In this document: piece after piece, positions 53,266 to 64,000 of the stretch | How positions within the stretch are numbered: position 1 is the first letter of the stretch | Layout of the letters: each line of letters begins with the position of its first letter | Assembly (NCBI GenBank): GCA_030710605.1 | Contig: CP092880.1 | Location: forward strand, 5,767,223-5,831,222 | Source: Cordylochernes scorpioides | Taxonomy: Eukaryota; Arthropoda; Arachnida; Pseudoscorpiones; Chernetidae | Direction of reading: 5' to 3' | Length of the DNA stretch: 64,000 nt | Notes under the pieces: generated by a model | Seen by the model: the letters and a program-made list of their open reading frames with translations, nothing else | What the model was told of the DNA's origin: nothing | Database searches by the model: none | Position numbers and translations under genes: made by a program

Positions 53266-53440
53266 TTGTATGATTCATCATATATTTCGATTTTTGATTA
53301 TTATCATCAAGTTATTGTTAGTTATTCAAGTTGCTTTTGTGGTACTGAGGAACAAACCTCAAGACATCTACTGATCGATTGCCCAGCATTTCAAGATTAT
53401 AGAATGAAGAATGAACTAGCTGTTTGTGAACTTAACGATT
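53266..53440 (+). pseudogene. Third non-LTR retrotransposon C-terminus fragment
   Basis: Encodes SCFCGTEEQTSRHLLIDCPA followed by FQDYRMKNEL, a Cys/His knuckle (C-x-C-x8-H-x4-C) found at the C-terminus of several non-LTR families. It runs without a stop into the SINE at 53443. Distinct from the two other families in the window. Confidence 0.65.
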
Positions 53441-53442
53441 TG

Positions 53443-53754
53443 GGGTCGGTGGAAGGCTGGTTAAACCATTTGGTTTACGACCACTACGACCCGGGTTCGA
53501 TCCCCGCATTGGACACTTTTTTTCTGTTTAAAAAAAAAATGCTCCAATGGCCCCCCGATTCTTGCAAAAGTCCAACCCCACCACCGAGTGCAAGTAACCA
53601 AACGGGGCTCTGGCACATCTGTGAGTGCAAAGTCAACTGCTTTCACATGTGTAGGCATGTGGTGCGCTTACAGTAAAAAGCAGTCGCTAACTACCCACCA
53701 TGATTATCATGGCCTGTACCACGTGTACTAGGGATAAGCAAAAAAAAAAAAAAA
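53443..53754 (+). mobile_element. tRNA-derived SINE, full length
   Basis: 'gggtcggtggaaggctggtt', B-box-like GGGTTCGATCCCCGCATTGG, body and tail 'gtgtactagggataagc' plus 14 As. Confidence 0.88.
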
Positions 53755-54209
53755 CGATTTGATTTCCGATAAAAACTAATAAAGTTAAACTCATTTTGAT
53801 ACATTCTAAACTTTCTACAAAATCTGGATCTCTAAAGTTTTCATGCATTGAATAATGTAAATAACTTATGTAAATAAACTTTTCTCCTTGTTTGGCGCAA
53901 GTATCCCTTGCGGGATATAGCGCTTTGGAAATAAAATAATTGGTAAGTTATTGTTTGCTTCACCAGTTAATTACCTGTTCTTTTGTGCCATTAAATTCTC
54001 CAACAGCTGCACATTATTTAGTTTCTAAATTGGATCGATCATTTAATTCTCGTTCAACTCAAACATTGAGTTCTTACTTCAGTCAATCTTCTTGATTTAG
54101 TTCATGATTGATTTCTATGATTCAGACTTAGTTCTTTAATCAATTCCATCATTGATGCCACATATATATATCCTTGAGATCCTTGAATTCGATTTATGAT
54201 TGATTCAAT
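53755..54209. other. Unclassified AT-rich intergenic
   Basis: No feature recognised. Contains 'tcccttgcgggatatagcgc', a small hairpin near 53910. Confidence 0.4.
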
Positions 54210-57200
54210 ATCCAGAACATAGTTGGTTCAATATTCTGTCCATGATTGGTTCCATATTCGGTCCACGATTGGTTCAATATTCGGTTCACGATAGGTTCAA
54301 TATTCGGTCCACGATTGGTTAAATATTCGGTTCACGATTGGTTCAATATTCGGTTCACGATTGGTTCAATATTCGGTCCACGATTGGTTCAATATTCGGT
54401 CCACGATTGGTTCAATATTCGGTTCACGATTGGTTCAATATTCGGTCCACGATTGGTTCAATATTCGGTCCACGATTGGTTCAATATTCGGTTCACGATA
54501 GGTTCAATATTCGGTCCACGATTGGTTAAATATTCGGTTCACGATTGGTTCAATATTCGGTTCACGATTGGTTCAATATTCGGTCCACGATTGGTTCAAT
54601 ATTCGGTCCACGATTGGTTCAATATTCGGTTCACGATTGGTTCAATATTCGGTTCACGATTGGTTCAATATTCGGTTCACGATTGGTTCCATATTCGGTC
54701 CACGATTGGATCAATATTCGGTTCACGATTGGGTCAATATTCGGTTCACGATTGGGTCAATATTCGGTTCACGATTGGTTCCATATTCGGTCCATGATTG
54801 GATCAATATTCGGTTCACGATTGGGTCAATATTCGGTTCACGATTGGGTCGATATTCGGTTCACGATTGGTTCCATATTCGGTCCACGATTGGATCAATA
54901 TTCGGTTCACGATTGGGTCAATATTCGGTTCACGATTGGTTCCATATTAGGTCCATGATTGGATCAATATTCGGTTCACGATTGGGTCAATATTCGGTTC
55001 ACGATTGGGTCAATATTCGGTTCACGATTGGTTCCATATTCGGTCCATGATTGGATCAATATTCGGTTCACGTTTGGGTCAATATTCGGTTCACGATTGG
55101 GTCAATATTCGGTTCACGATTGGTTCCATATTCGGTCCATGATTGGATCAATATTCGGTTCACGATTGGTTCCATATTCGGTTCACGATTGGGTCAATAT
55201 TCGGTTCACGATTGGTTCCATATTCGGTCCATGATTGGATCAATATTCAGCTCATGATTGATTCAATATTCAGTCCATGATTGGTTCAATATTCAGTCCA
55301 TGATGGGTTCCATATTCAGCCCATGATTGGTTCAATATTCGGTCCATGATTGGTTCAATATTCGGTCCATGATTGGTTCAATATTCAGCCCATGATTGGT
55401 TCAATATTCGGTCCATGATTGGTTCAATATTCAGTCCATGATTGGTTCAATATTCGGTCCATGATTGGTTCAATATTCAGTCCATGATTGGTTCCATATT
55501 CGGTTCACGATTGATTCAATATTCAGTCCATGATTGGTTCCATATTCGGTCCATGATGGGTTCAATATTCAGCCCATGATTGATTCAATATTCGGTCCAT
55601 GATTGGTTCAATATTCAGCTCATGATTGGTTCAATATTCGGTCCATGATGGGTTCAATATTCAGCTCATGATTGATTCAATATTCAGTCCATGATTGGTT
55701 CAATATTCAGTCCATGATGGGTTCCATATTCAGCCCATGATTGGTTCAATATTCGGTCCATGATTGGTTCAATATTCGGTCCATGATTGGTTCAATATTC
55801 AGCCCATGATTGGTTCAATATTCGGTCCATGATTGGTTCAATATTCAGTCCATGATTGGTTCAATATTCGGTCCATGATTGGTTCAATATTCAGTCCATG
55901 ATTGGTTCCATATTCGGTTCACGATTGATTCAATATTCAGTCCATGATTGGTTCCATATTCAGTCCATGATGGGTTTCATATTCAGCCCATGATTGGTTC
56001 AATATTCGGTCCATGATTGGTTCAATATTCGGTTCACGATTGGTTCCATATTCGGTCCATGATTGGTTCAATATTCAGTCCATGATGGGTTCAATATTCA
56101 GTCCATGATGGGTTTCATATTCAGCCCATGATTGGTTCAATATTCGGTCCATGATTGGTTCAATATTCGGTTCACGATTGGTTCAATATTCGGTCCATGA
56201 TTGGTTCAATATTCGATCCATGATTGGATCAATATTCAGTCCATGATGGGTTTCATATCCAGCCCATGATTGGTTCAATATTCGGTCCATGATTGGTTCA
56301 ATATTCGGTTCACGATTGGGTCAATATTCGGTTCACGATTGGGTCAATATTCGGTTCACGATTGGGTCAATATTCGGTTCACGATTGGTTCCATATTCGG
56401 TTCACGATTGGGTCAATATTCGGTTCACGATTGGTTCCATATTCGGTCCATGATTGGATCAATATTCAGCTCATGATTGATTCAATATTCAGTCCATGAT
56501 TGGTTCAATATTCAGTCCATGATGGGTTCCATATTCAGCCCATGATTGGTTCAATATTCGGTCCATGATTGGTTCAATATTCGGTCCATGATTGGTTCAA
56601 TATTCAGCCCATGATTGGTTCAATATTCGGTCCATGATTGGTTCAATATTCAGTCCATGATTGGTTCAATATTCGGTCCATGATTGGTTCAATATTCAGT
56701 CCATGATTGGTTCCATATTCGGTTCACGATTGATTCAATATTCAGTTCATGATTGGTTCCATATTCGGTCCATGATGGGTTCAATATTCAGCCCATGATT
56801 GATTCAATATTCGGTCCATGATTGGTTCAATATTCAGCTCATGATTGGTTCAATATTCGGTCCATGATGGGTTCAATATTCAGCTCATGATTGATTCAAT
56901 ATTCAGTCCATGATTGGTTCAATATTCAGTCCATGATGGGTTCCATATTCAGCCCATGATTGGTTCAATATTCGGTCCATGATTGGTTCAATATTCGGTC
57001 CATGATTGGTTCAATATTCAGCCCATGATTGGTTCAATATTCGGTCCATGATTGGTTCAATATTCAGTCCATGATTGGTTCAATATTCGGTCCATGATTG
57101 GTTCAATATTCAGTCCATGATTGGTTCCATATTCGGTTCACGATTGATTCAATATTCAGTCCATGATTGGTTCCATATTCAGTCCATGATGGGTTTCATA

Positions 57201-60200
57201 TTCAGCCCATGATTGGTTCAATATTCAGCCCATGATTGGTTCAATATTCGGTCCACGATTGGTTCAATATTCGGTCCACGATTGGTTCAATATTCGGTTC
57301 ACGATTGGTTCAATATTCGGTCCACGATTGGTTCAATATTCGGTCCACGATTGGTTCAATATTCGGTTCACGATAGGTTCAATATTCGGTCCACGATTGG
57401 TTAAATATTCGGTTCACGATTGGTTCAATATTCGGTTCACGATTGGTTCAATATTCGGTCCACGATTGGTTCAATATTCGGTCCACGATTGGTTCAATAT
57501 TCGGTTCACGATTGGTTCAATATTCGGTTCACGATTGGTTCAATATTCGGTTCACGATTGGTTCCATATTCGGTCCACGATTGGATCAATATTCGGTTCA
57601 CGATTGGGTCAATATTCGGTTCACGATTGGGTCAATATTCGGTTCACGATTGGTTCCATATTCGGTCCATGATTGGATCAATATTCGGTTCACGATTGGG
57701 TCAATATTCGGTTCACGATTGGGTCGATATTCGTTCACGATTGGTTCCATATTCGGTCCACGATTGGATCAATATTCGGTTCACGATTGGGTCAATATTC
57801 GGTTCACGATTGGTTCCATATTAGGTCCATGATTGGATCAATATTCGGTTCACGATTGGGTCAATATTCGGTTCACGATTGGGTCAATATCGGTTCACGA
57901 TTGGTTCCATATTCGGTCCATGATTGGATCAATATTCGGTTCACGTTTGGGTCAATATTCGGTTCACGATTGGGGTCAATATTCGGTTCACGATTGGTTC
58001 CATATTCGGTCCATGATTGGATCAATATTCGGTTCACGATTGGTTCCATATTCGGTTCACGATTGGGTCAATATTCGGTTCACGATTGGTTCCATATTCG
58101 GTCCATGATTGGATCAATATTCAGCTCATGATTGATTCAATATTCAGTCCATGATTGTTCAATATTCAGTCCATGATGGGTTCCATATTCAGCCCATGAT
58201 TGGTTCAATATTCGGTCCATGATTGGTTCAATATTCGGTCCATGATTGGTTTCAATATTCAGCCCATGATTGGTTCAATATTCGGTCCATGATTGGTTCA
58301 ATATTCAGTCCATGATTGGTTCAATATTCGGTCCATGATTGGTTCAATATTCAGTCCATGATTGGTTCCATATTCGGTTCACGATTGATTCAATATTCAG
58401 TCCATGATTGGTTCCATATTCGGTCCATGATGGGTTCAATATTCAGCCCATGATTGATTCAATATTCGGTCCATGATTGGTTCAATATTCAGCTCATGAT
58501 TGGTTCAATATTCGGTCCATGATGGGTTCAATATTCAGCTCATGATTGATTCAATATTCAGTCCATGATTGGTTCAATATTCAGTCCATGATGGGTTCCA
58601 TATTCAGCCCATGATTGGTTCAATATTCGGTCCATGATTGGTTCAATATTCGGTCCATGATTGGTTCAATATTCAGCCCATGATTGGTTCAATATTCGGT
58701 CCATGATTGGTTCAATATTCAGTCCATGATTGGTTCAATATTCGGTCCATGATTGGTTCAATATTCAGTCCATGATTGGTTCCATATTCGGTTCACGATT
58801 GATTCAATATTCAGTCCATGATTGGTTCCATATTCAGTCCATGATGGGTTTCATATTCAGCCCATGATTGGTTCAATATTCGGTCCATGATTGGTTCAAT
58901 ATTCGGTTCACGATTGGTTCCATATTCGGTCCATGATTGGTTCAATATTCAGTCCATGATGGGTTCAATATTCAGTCCATGATGGGTTTCATATTCAGCC
59001 CATGATTGGTTCAATATTCGGTCCATGATTGGTTCAATATTCGGTTCACGATTGGTTCAATATTCGGTCCATGATTGGTTCAATATTCGATCCATGATTG
59101 GATCAATATTCAGTCCATGATGGGTTTCATATCCAGCCCATGATTGGTTCAATATTCGGTCCATGATTGTTCAATATTCGGTTCACGATTGGGTCAATAT
59201 TCGGTTCACGATTGGGTCAATATTCGGTTCAGGATTGGTTCCATATTCGGTCCATGATTGGATCAATATTCGGTTCACGATTGGGTCAATATTCGGTTCA
59301 CGATTGGGTCAATATTCGGTTCACGATTGGTTCCATATTCGGTTCACGATTGGGTCAATATTCGGTTCACGATTGGTTCCATATTCGGTCCATGATTGGA
59401 TCAATATTCAGCTCATGGTTGATTCAATATTCAGTCCATGATTGGTTCAATATTCAGTCCATGATGGGTTCCATATTCAGCCCATGATTGGTTCAATATT
59501 CGGTCCATGATTGGTTCAATATTCGGTCCATGATTGGTTCAATATTCAGCCCATGATTGGTTCAATATTCGGTCCATGATTGGTTCAATATTCAGTCCAT
59601 GATTGGTTCAATATTCGGTCCATGATTGGTTCAATATTCAGTCCATGATTGGTTCCATATTCGGTTCACGATTGATTCAATATTCAGTTCATGATTGGTT
59701 CCATATTCGGTCCATGATGGGTTCAATATTCAGCCCATGATTGATTCAATATTCGGTCCATGATTGGTTCAATATTCAGCTCATGATTGGTTCAATATTC
59801 GGTCCATGATGGGTTCAATATTCAGCTCATGATTGATTCAATATTCAGTCCATGATTGGTTCAATATTCAGTCCATGATGGGTTCCATATTCAGCCCATG
59901 ATTGGTTCAATATTCGGTCCATGATTGGTTCAATATTCGGTCCATGATTGGTTCAATATTCAGCCCATGATTGGTTCAATATTCGGTCCATGATTGGTTC
60001 AATATTCAGTCCATGATTGGTTCAATATTCGGTCCATGATTGGTTCAATATTCAGTCCATGATTGGTTCCATATTCGGTTCACGATTGATTCAATATTCA
60101 GTCCATGATTGGTTCCATATTCAGTCCATGATGGGTTTCATATTCAGCCCATGATTGGTTCAATATTCGGTCCATGATTGGTTCAATATTCGGTTCACGA

Positions 60201-60935
60201 TTGGTTCCATATTCGGTCCATGATTGGTTCAATATTCAGTCCATGATGGGTTCAATATTCAGTCCATGATGGGTTTCATATTCAGCCCATGATTGGTTCA
60301 ATATTCGGTCCATGATTGGTTCAATATTCGGTTCACGATTGGTTCAATATTCGGTCCATGATTGGTTCAATATTCGATCCATGATTGGATCAATATTCAG
60401 TCCATGATGGGTTTCATATTCAGCCCATGATTGGTTCAATATTCGGTCCATGATTGGTTCAATATTCGGTTCACGATTGGTTCCATATTCGGTCCATGAT
60501 TGGTTCAATATTCAGTCCATGATGGGTTCAATATTCAGTCCATGATGGGTTTCATATTCAGTCCATGATGGGTTCCATATTCAGCCCATGATTGGTTCAA
60601 TATTCGGTCCATGATTGGTTCAATATTCGGTCCATGATTGGTTCAATATTCGGTCCATGATTGGTTCAATATTCGGTCCATGATTGGTTCAATATTAGGT
60701 CCATGATTGGTTCAATATTCGGTTCACGATTGGTTCAATATTCGGTTCACGATTGGTTCCATATTCGGTCCATGATTGGTTCCATATTCGGTTTATGATT
60801 GGTTCAATATTCGGTCCATGATTGGTTCCATATTCGGTCCATGATTGGTTCCATATCCGGTTCATGATTGGTTCCATATTCAGTCCATGATTGGTTCCAT
60901 ATTCAGTCAATGATTGGTTCCATATTCAGAGTATA
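54210..60935. repeat. 23-bp satellite, about 290 units, with 2.87-kb higher-order period
   Basis: Unit 'attggttcaatattcggtcc' plus 'acg' or 'atg'. Two main unit types: 'cacg' units (54.25-55.2 kb, 57.2-58.1 kb) and 'catg' units elsewhere. A block at 54338 recurs at 57213, 2875 bp or exactly 125 units away, and the order of variant units is kept across it. Since 23 is not a multiple of three and the unit has few stops, all three + frames read the same 23-residue peptide, which is not evidence of coding. Confidence 0.95.
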
Positions 60936-61330
60936 ACCAGGATCATTATATTTGCCAAGGCAATTCTGCAATTCCCCAAATTGCGTTGATCGAAGCCCTC
61001 GACTGTTTGACATAACAGTGGAAGCGTAACAATGATCCAATTGTTGCCCCATATAAAATTTTACATAATAGAAATTTTATCTTTTTTTTTTTTAAATAAA
61101 ATCAATTCAAGAAATTAATTGAGAGAACCCAATGCTATTTTAAAACCAATTTATCACATCACAATTAAGCTAGAATTCCATCATACTCCGTACTTAACAG
61201 AAATTCAACTATTCACCATTTTGAAAATAACTTACTAATATTAACACAAAATCAATGTTGGAAGCTGGTTCCTAGTATACAGTTTCTTAAAAATTGGCCG
61301 AAAATATTGCGAGCTTGTAAATCAGCAAAT
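60936..61330. other. Unclassified intergenic segment
   Basis: Mixed composition with 'gcgttgatcgaagccctcga' and an AT-rich second half. No coding exon or known repeat recognised. Confidence 0.4.
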
Positions 61331-61334
61331 CTCT

Positions 61335-61625
61335 GTGTTACCATAGACACTAAAGGACAAAACTTAAGGAAGTTGTACCTTTTAGCATGTATATCGGGAT
61401 TCAGACAATAACTGAAAGATATTACAGTGACCTTTATTGAAGACACACGAGATAACCAATATACACTCATGGACAAAACTTAAAGAAGTTGTACATTAAA
61501 GCATGTATATCGGGATTCAGACAATAACTCTGAAAGATATTTGATACAAATGGCTTTTATTGAAGACATACGAGATAACCAAGTATGAACAAAGACTTTC
61601 CACTTCCTTAAGTTTTGTCCATGAA
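61335..61625. mobile_element. M4 MITE copies, partly tandem
   Basis: 'aaaacttaaggaagttgtac' at 61357 and 'cactcatggacaaaacttaa' at 61464, followed by an opposite end 'cttaagttttgtccatgaat' at 61606. 61630-61990 is unclassified. Confidence 0.75.
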
Positions 61626-61994
61626 TCTATTTCTCTCTGTAGAAGGAATGTTTTCTTCAATTCCGTCTAAGATTGTTTGTTTGAGGAATAGTCTTCAGAG
61701 AGATCATCTTATCAGTGAGGCGCCGGTCAACTCGATGTTGCAACTATCGGCCGGACAGACAGACAGACGGGCAAAACATGCCGTCACCTATCACTGATGT
61801 ACGCCACTCCATATCTCTCTGACAGAGAAAGCAAAAAAACAAACCGTTTACGATATTTCTAAACATGTTCCGTCATATTTCAATCTTATCAGGTTTTAAA
61901 ACGAAAAGTTGATTGGAAACTACGTATCAGAGCTTGTTTAGAGAACAGTTTGTAAGATTGTTTAGACGTGTATGTTTTTTAGATAACAGAGTTT

Positions 61995-64000
61995 CTAGAA
62001 TATGTATTACACTCAGAGAGACAGAACTTAAGGAAGTTGTACTTTTTAGCATGTATATCGGGATTCAGACAATAACTCTGAAAGAAACACTCATGGACCA
62101 AACTTAAGGAAGTTGTACTTTTTAGCATGTATATCGGGATTCAGACAATAACTCTGAAAGATACACTCAGAGAGACAGAACTTAAGGAAGTTGTACTTTT
62201 TAGCATGTATATCGGGATTCAGGCAATAACTCTGAAAGATACACTCATGGACCAAACTTAAGGAAGTTGTACTTTTTAGCATGTATATCGGGATTCAGAC
62301 AATAACTCTGAAAGATACACTCATGGACACAACTTAAGGAAGTTGTACTTTTTAGCATGTATATCGGGATTCAGACAATAACTCTGAAAGATACACTCAT
62401 GGACACAACTTAAGGAAGTTGTACCTTTTAGCATGTATATCGGGATTCAGACAATAACTCTGAAAGATACACTCAGAGAGACAGAACTTAAGGAAGTTGT
62501 ACTTTTTAGCATGTATATCGGGATTCAGACAATAACTCTGAAAGATACACTCATGGACCAAACTTAAGGAAGTTGTACTTTTTAGCATGTATATCGGGAT
62601 TCAGACAATAACTCTGAAAGATACACTCATGGACACAACTTAAGGAAGTTTTACTTTTTAGCATGTATATCGGGATTCAGACAATGACTCTGAAAGATAC
62701 ACTCATGGACACAACTTAAGGAAGTTGTACTTTTTAGCATGTATATCGGGATTCAGACAATAACTCTGAAAGATACACTCATGGACCAAACTTAAGGAAG
62801 TTGTACTTTTTAGCATGTATATCGGGATTCAGACAATAACTCTGAAAGATACACTCATGGACCAAACTTAAGGAAGTTGTACTTTTTAGCATGTATATCG
62901 GGATTCAGACAATAACTCTGAAAGATACACTCATGGACCAAACTTAAGGAAGTTGTACTTTTTAGCATGTATATCGGGATTCAGACAATAACTCTGAAAG
63001 ATACACTCATGGACCAAACTTAAGGAAGTTGTACTTTTTAGCATGTATATCGGGATTCAGACAATAACTCTGAAAGATACACTCATGGACCAAACTTAAG
63101 GAAGTTGTACTTTTTAGCATGTATATCGGGATTCAGACAATAACTCTGAAAGATACACTCAGAGAGACAGAACTTAAGGAAGTTGTACTTTTTAGCATGT
63201 ATATCGGGATTCAGACAATAACTCTGAAAGATACACTCATGGACCAAACTTAAGGAAGTTGTACTTTTTAGCATGTATATCTGGATTCAGACAATAACTC
63301 TGAAAGATACACTCATGGACCAAATTTAAGGAAGTTGTACTTTTTAGCATGTATATCGGGATTCAGACAATAACTCTGAAAGATACACTCATGGACCAAA
63401 CTTAAGGAAGTTGTACTTTTTAGCATGTATATCGGGATTCAGACAATAACTCTGAAAGATACACTCATGGACCAAACTTAAGGAAGTTGTACTTTTTAGC
63501 ATGTATATCGGGATTCAGACAATAACTCTGAAAGATACACTCATGGACCAAACTTAAGGAAGTTGTACTTTTTAGCATGTATATCGGGATTCAGACAATA
63601 ACTCTGAAAAATACACTCATGGACCAAACTTAAGGAAGTTGTACTTTTTAGCATGTATATCGGGATTCAGACAATAACTCTGAAAGATACACTCATGGAC
63701 CAAACTTAAGGAAGTTGTACTTTTTAGCATGTATATCGGGATTCAGACAATAACTCTGAAAGATACACTCATTGACCAAACTTAAGGAAGATGTACTTTT
63801 TAGCATGTATATCGGGATTCAGACAATAACTCTGAAAGATACACTCATGGACACAACTTAAGGAAGTTGTACTTTTTAGCATGTATATCGGGATTCAGAC
63901 AATAACTCTGAAAGATACACTCATGGACACAACTTAAGGAAGTTGTACTTTTTAGCATGTATATCGGGATTCAGACAATAACTCTGAAAGATACACTCAG
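61995..64000. repeat. 76-bp satellite from the M4 MITE end, about 26 units, continues past the window
   Basis: Unit: 'acactcatggaccaaactta', 'aggaagttgtactttttagc', 'atgtatatcgggattcagac', 'aataactctgaaagat'. Variant starts 'cactcagagagacagaactt' occur at about 62010, 62165, 62470 and 63157. The M4 interior beyond 'gaaagat' is absent, so only one terminus was amplified. Confidence 0.95.

Noticed and set aside
53450-53520. tRNA gene
   Set aside because: The B-box-like GGTTCGATCCC and the head belong to the tRNA-derived SINE; an acceptor stem and anticodon arm cannot be drawn and the SINE body follows.
54246-59490. Open frames up to 183 codons reading SVHDWFNIRFTIGSIFG repeats
   Set aside because: The 23-bp unit lacks stops in most frames, so the same 23-residue peptide appears in all three. 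A product of the repeat, not a gene.
46050-64000. CRISPR-like arrays
   Set aside because: The units are contiguous with no unique spacers, no cas genes are present, and the genome is eukaryotic.

Overview
The window is animal nuclear DNA from a repeat-rich, AT-rich genome. It carries one recognisable gene. Fifteen GC-rich coding exons on the + strand (6049 to 39464) join in consistent splice phase into about 896 residues of RAPGEF1 (C3G), the Crk-binding guanine nucleotide exchange factor for Rap1. The stop codon is present at 39462-39464. The start codon and 5' end lie left of the window. GT-AG introns, non-LTR retrotransposon 3' ends with (ACA)n tails, tRNA-derived SINEs, Helitrons and many MITEs point to an invertebrate. 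The cysteine/histidine-knuckle retrotransposon C-termini resemble, from memory, those common in chelicerate genomes, so an arthropod (perhaps a chelicerate) is my best guess, not a determination.

Layout. 1-6048: intron or upstream sequence made almost wholly of dispersed repeats. 6049-39464: the RAPGEF1 exons in introns full of transposons, with a 105-bp minisatellite (13.17-14.55 kb) and a 40-bp minisatellite (17.56-18.21 kb). 39465 to about 43.78 kb: probable long AT-rich 3' UTR, itself invaded by MITEs. 43.8-46.05 kb: repeats. 46.05-52.64 kb: a satellite of about 79 units of 83/89 bp derived from a retrotransposon 3' end. 52.8-53.75 kb: two SINEs and a retrotransposon fragment. 54.21-60.93 kb: a 23-bp satellite with a roughly 2.87-kb higher-order period. 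61.3-64.0 kb: a 76-bp satellite derived from a Tc1/mariner-like MITE, running off the end of the window.

The exons encode, in order: a helical N-terminal region, a Cas-type proline motif (PPKPPLP), four Crk-SH3-type PxLPxK motifs, a Ras-exchanger N-terminal motif, and a complete CDC25-type RasGEF catalytic domain. The family's established role is to be recruited by Crk or p130Cas to adhesion and receptor complexes and to load Rap1 with GTP.

Repeat family names used here are my own. M1: palindromic MITE with ends near GATAAGGCACAATTTGG and a hammerhead-ribozyme-like core. M2: pogo/Tigger-like, CAGTTAAACCTGTCTATAG. M3: pogo/Tigger-like, CAGTAGAACCTCCCTGTAAA. M4: Tc1/mariner-like, CACTCATGGACAAAACTTAA. 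M5: foldback element. M6: 150-bp MITE. RepA and RepC: dispersed repeats of unknown class. I see no convincing new multi-gene system. The most interesting signals are the hammerhead-like motifs in M1, the repeated conversion of transposon ends into tandem arrays, an unexplained antisense exon-like ORF at 19547-19750, and a 248-bp GC-rich insertion with an 8-bp target duplication at 36522-36769.
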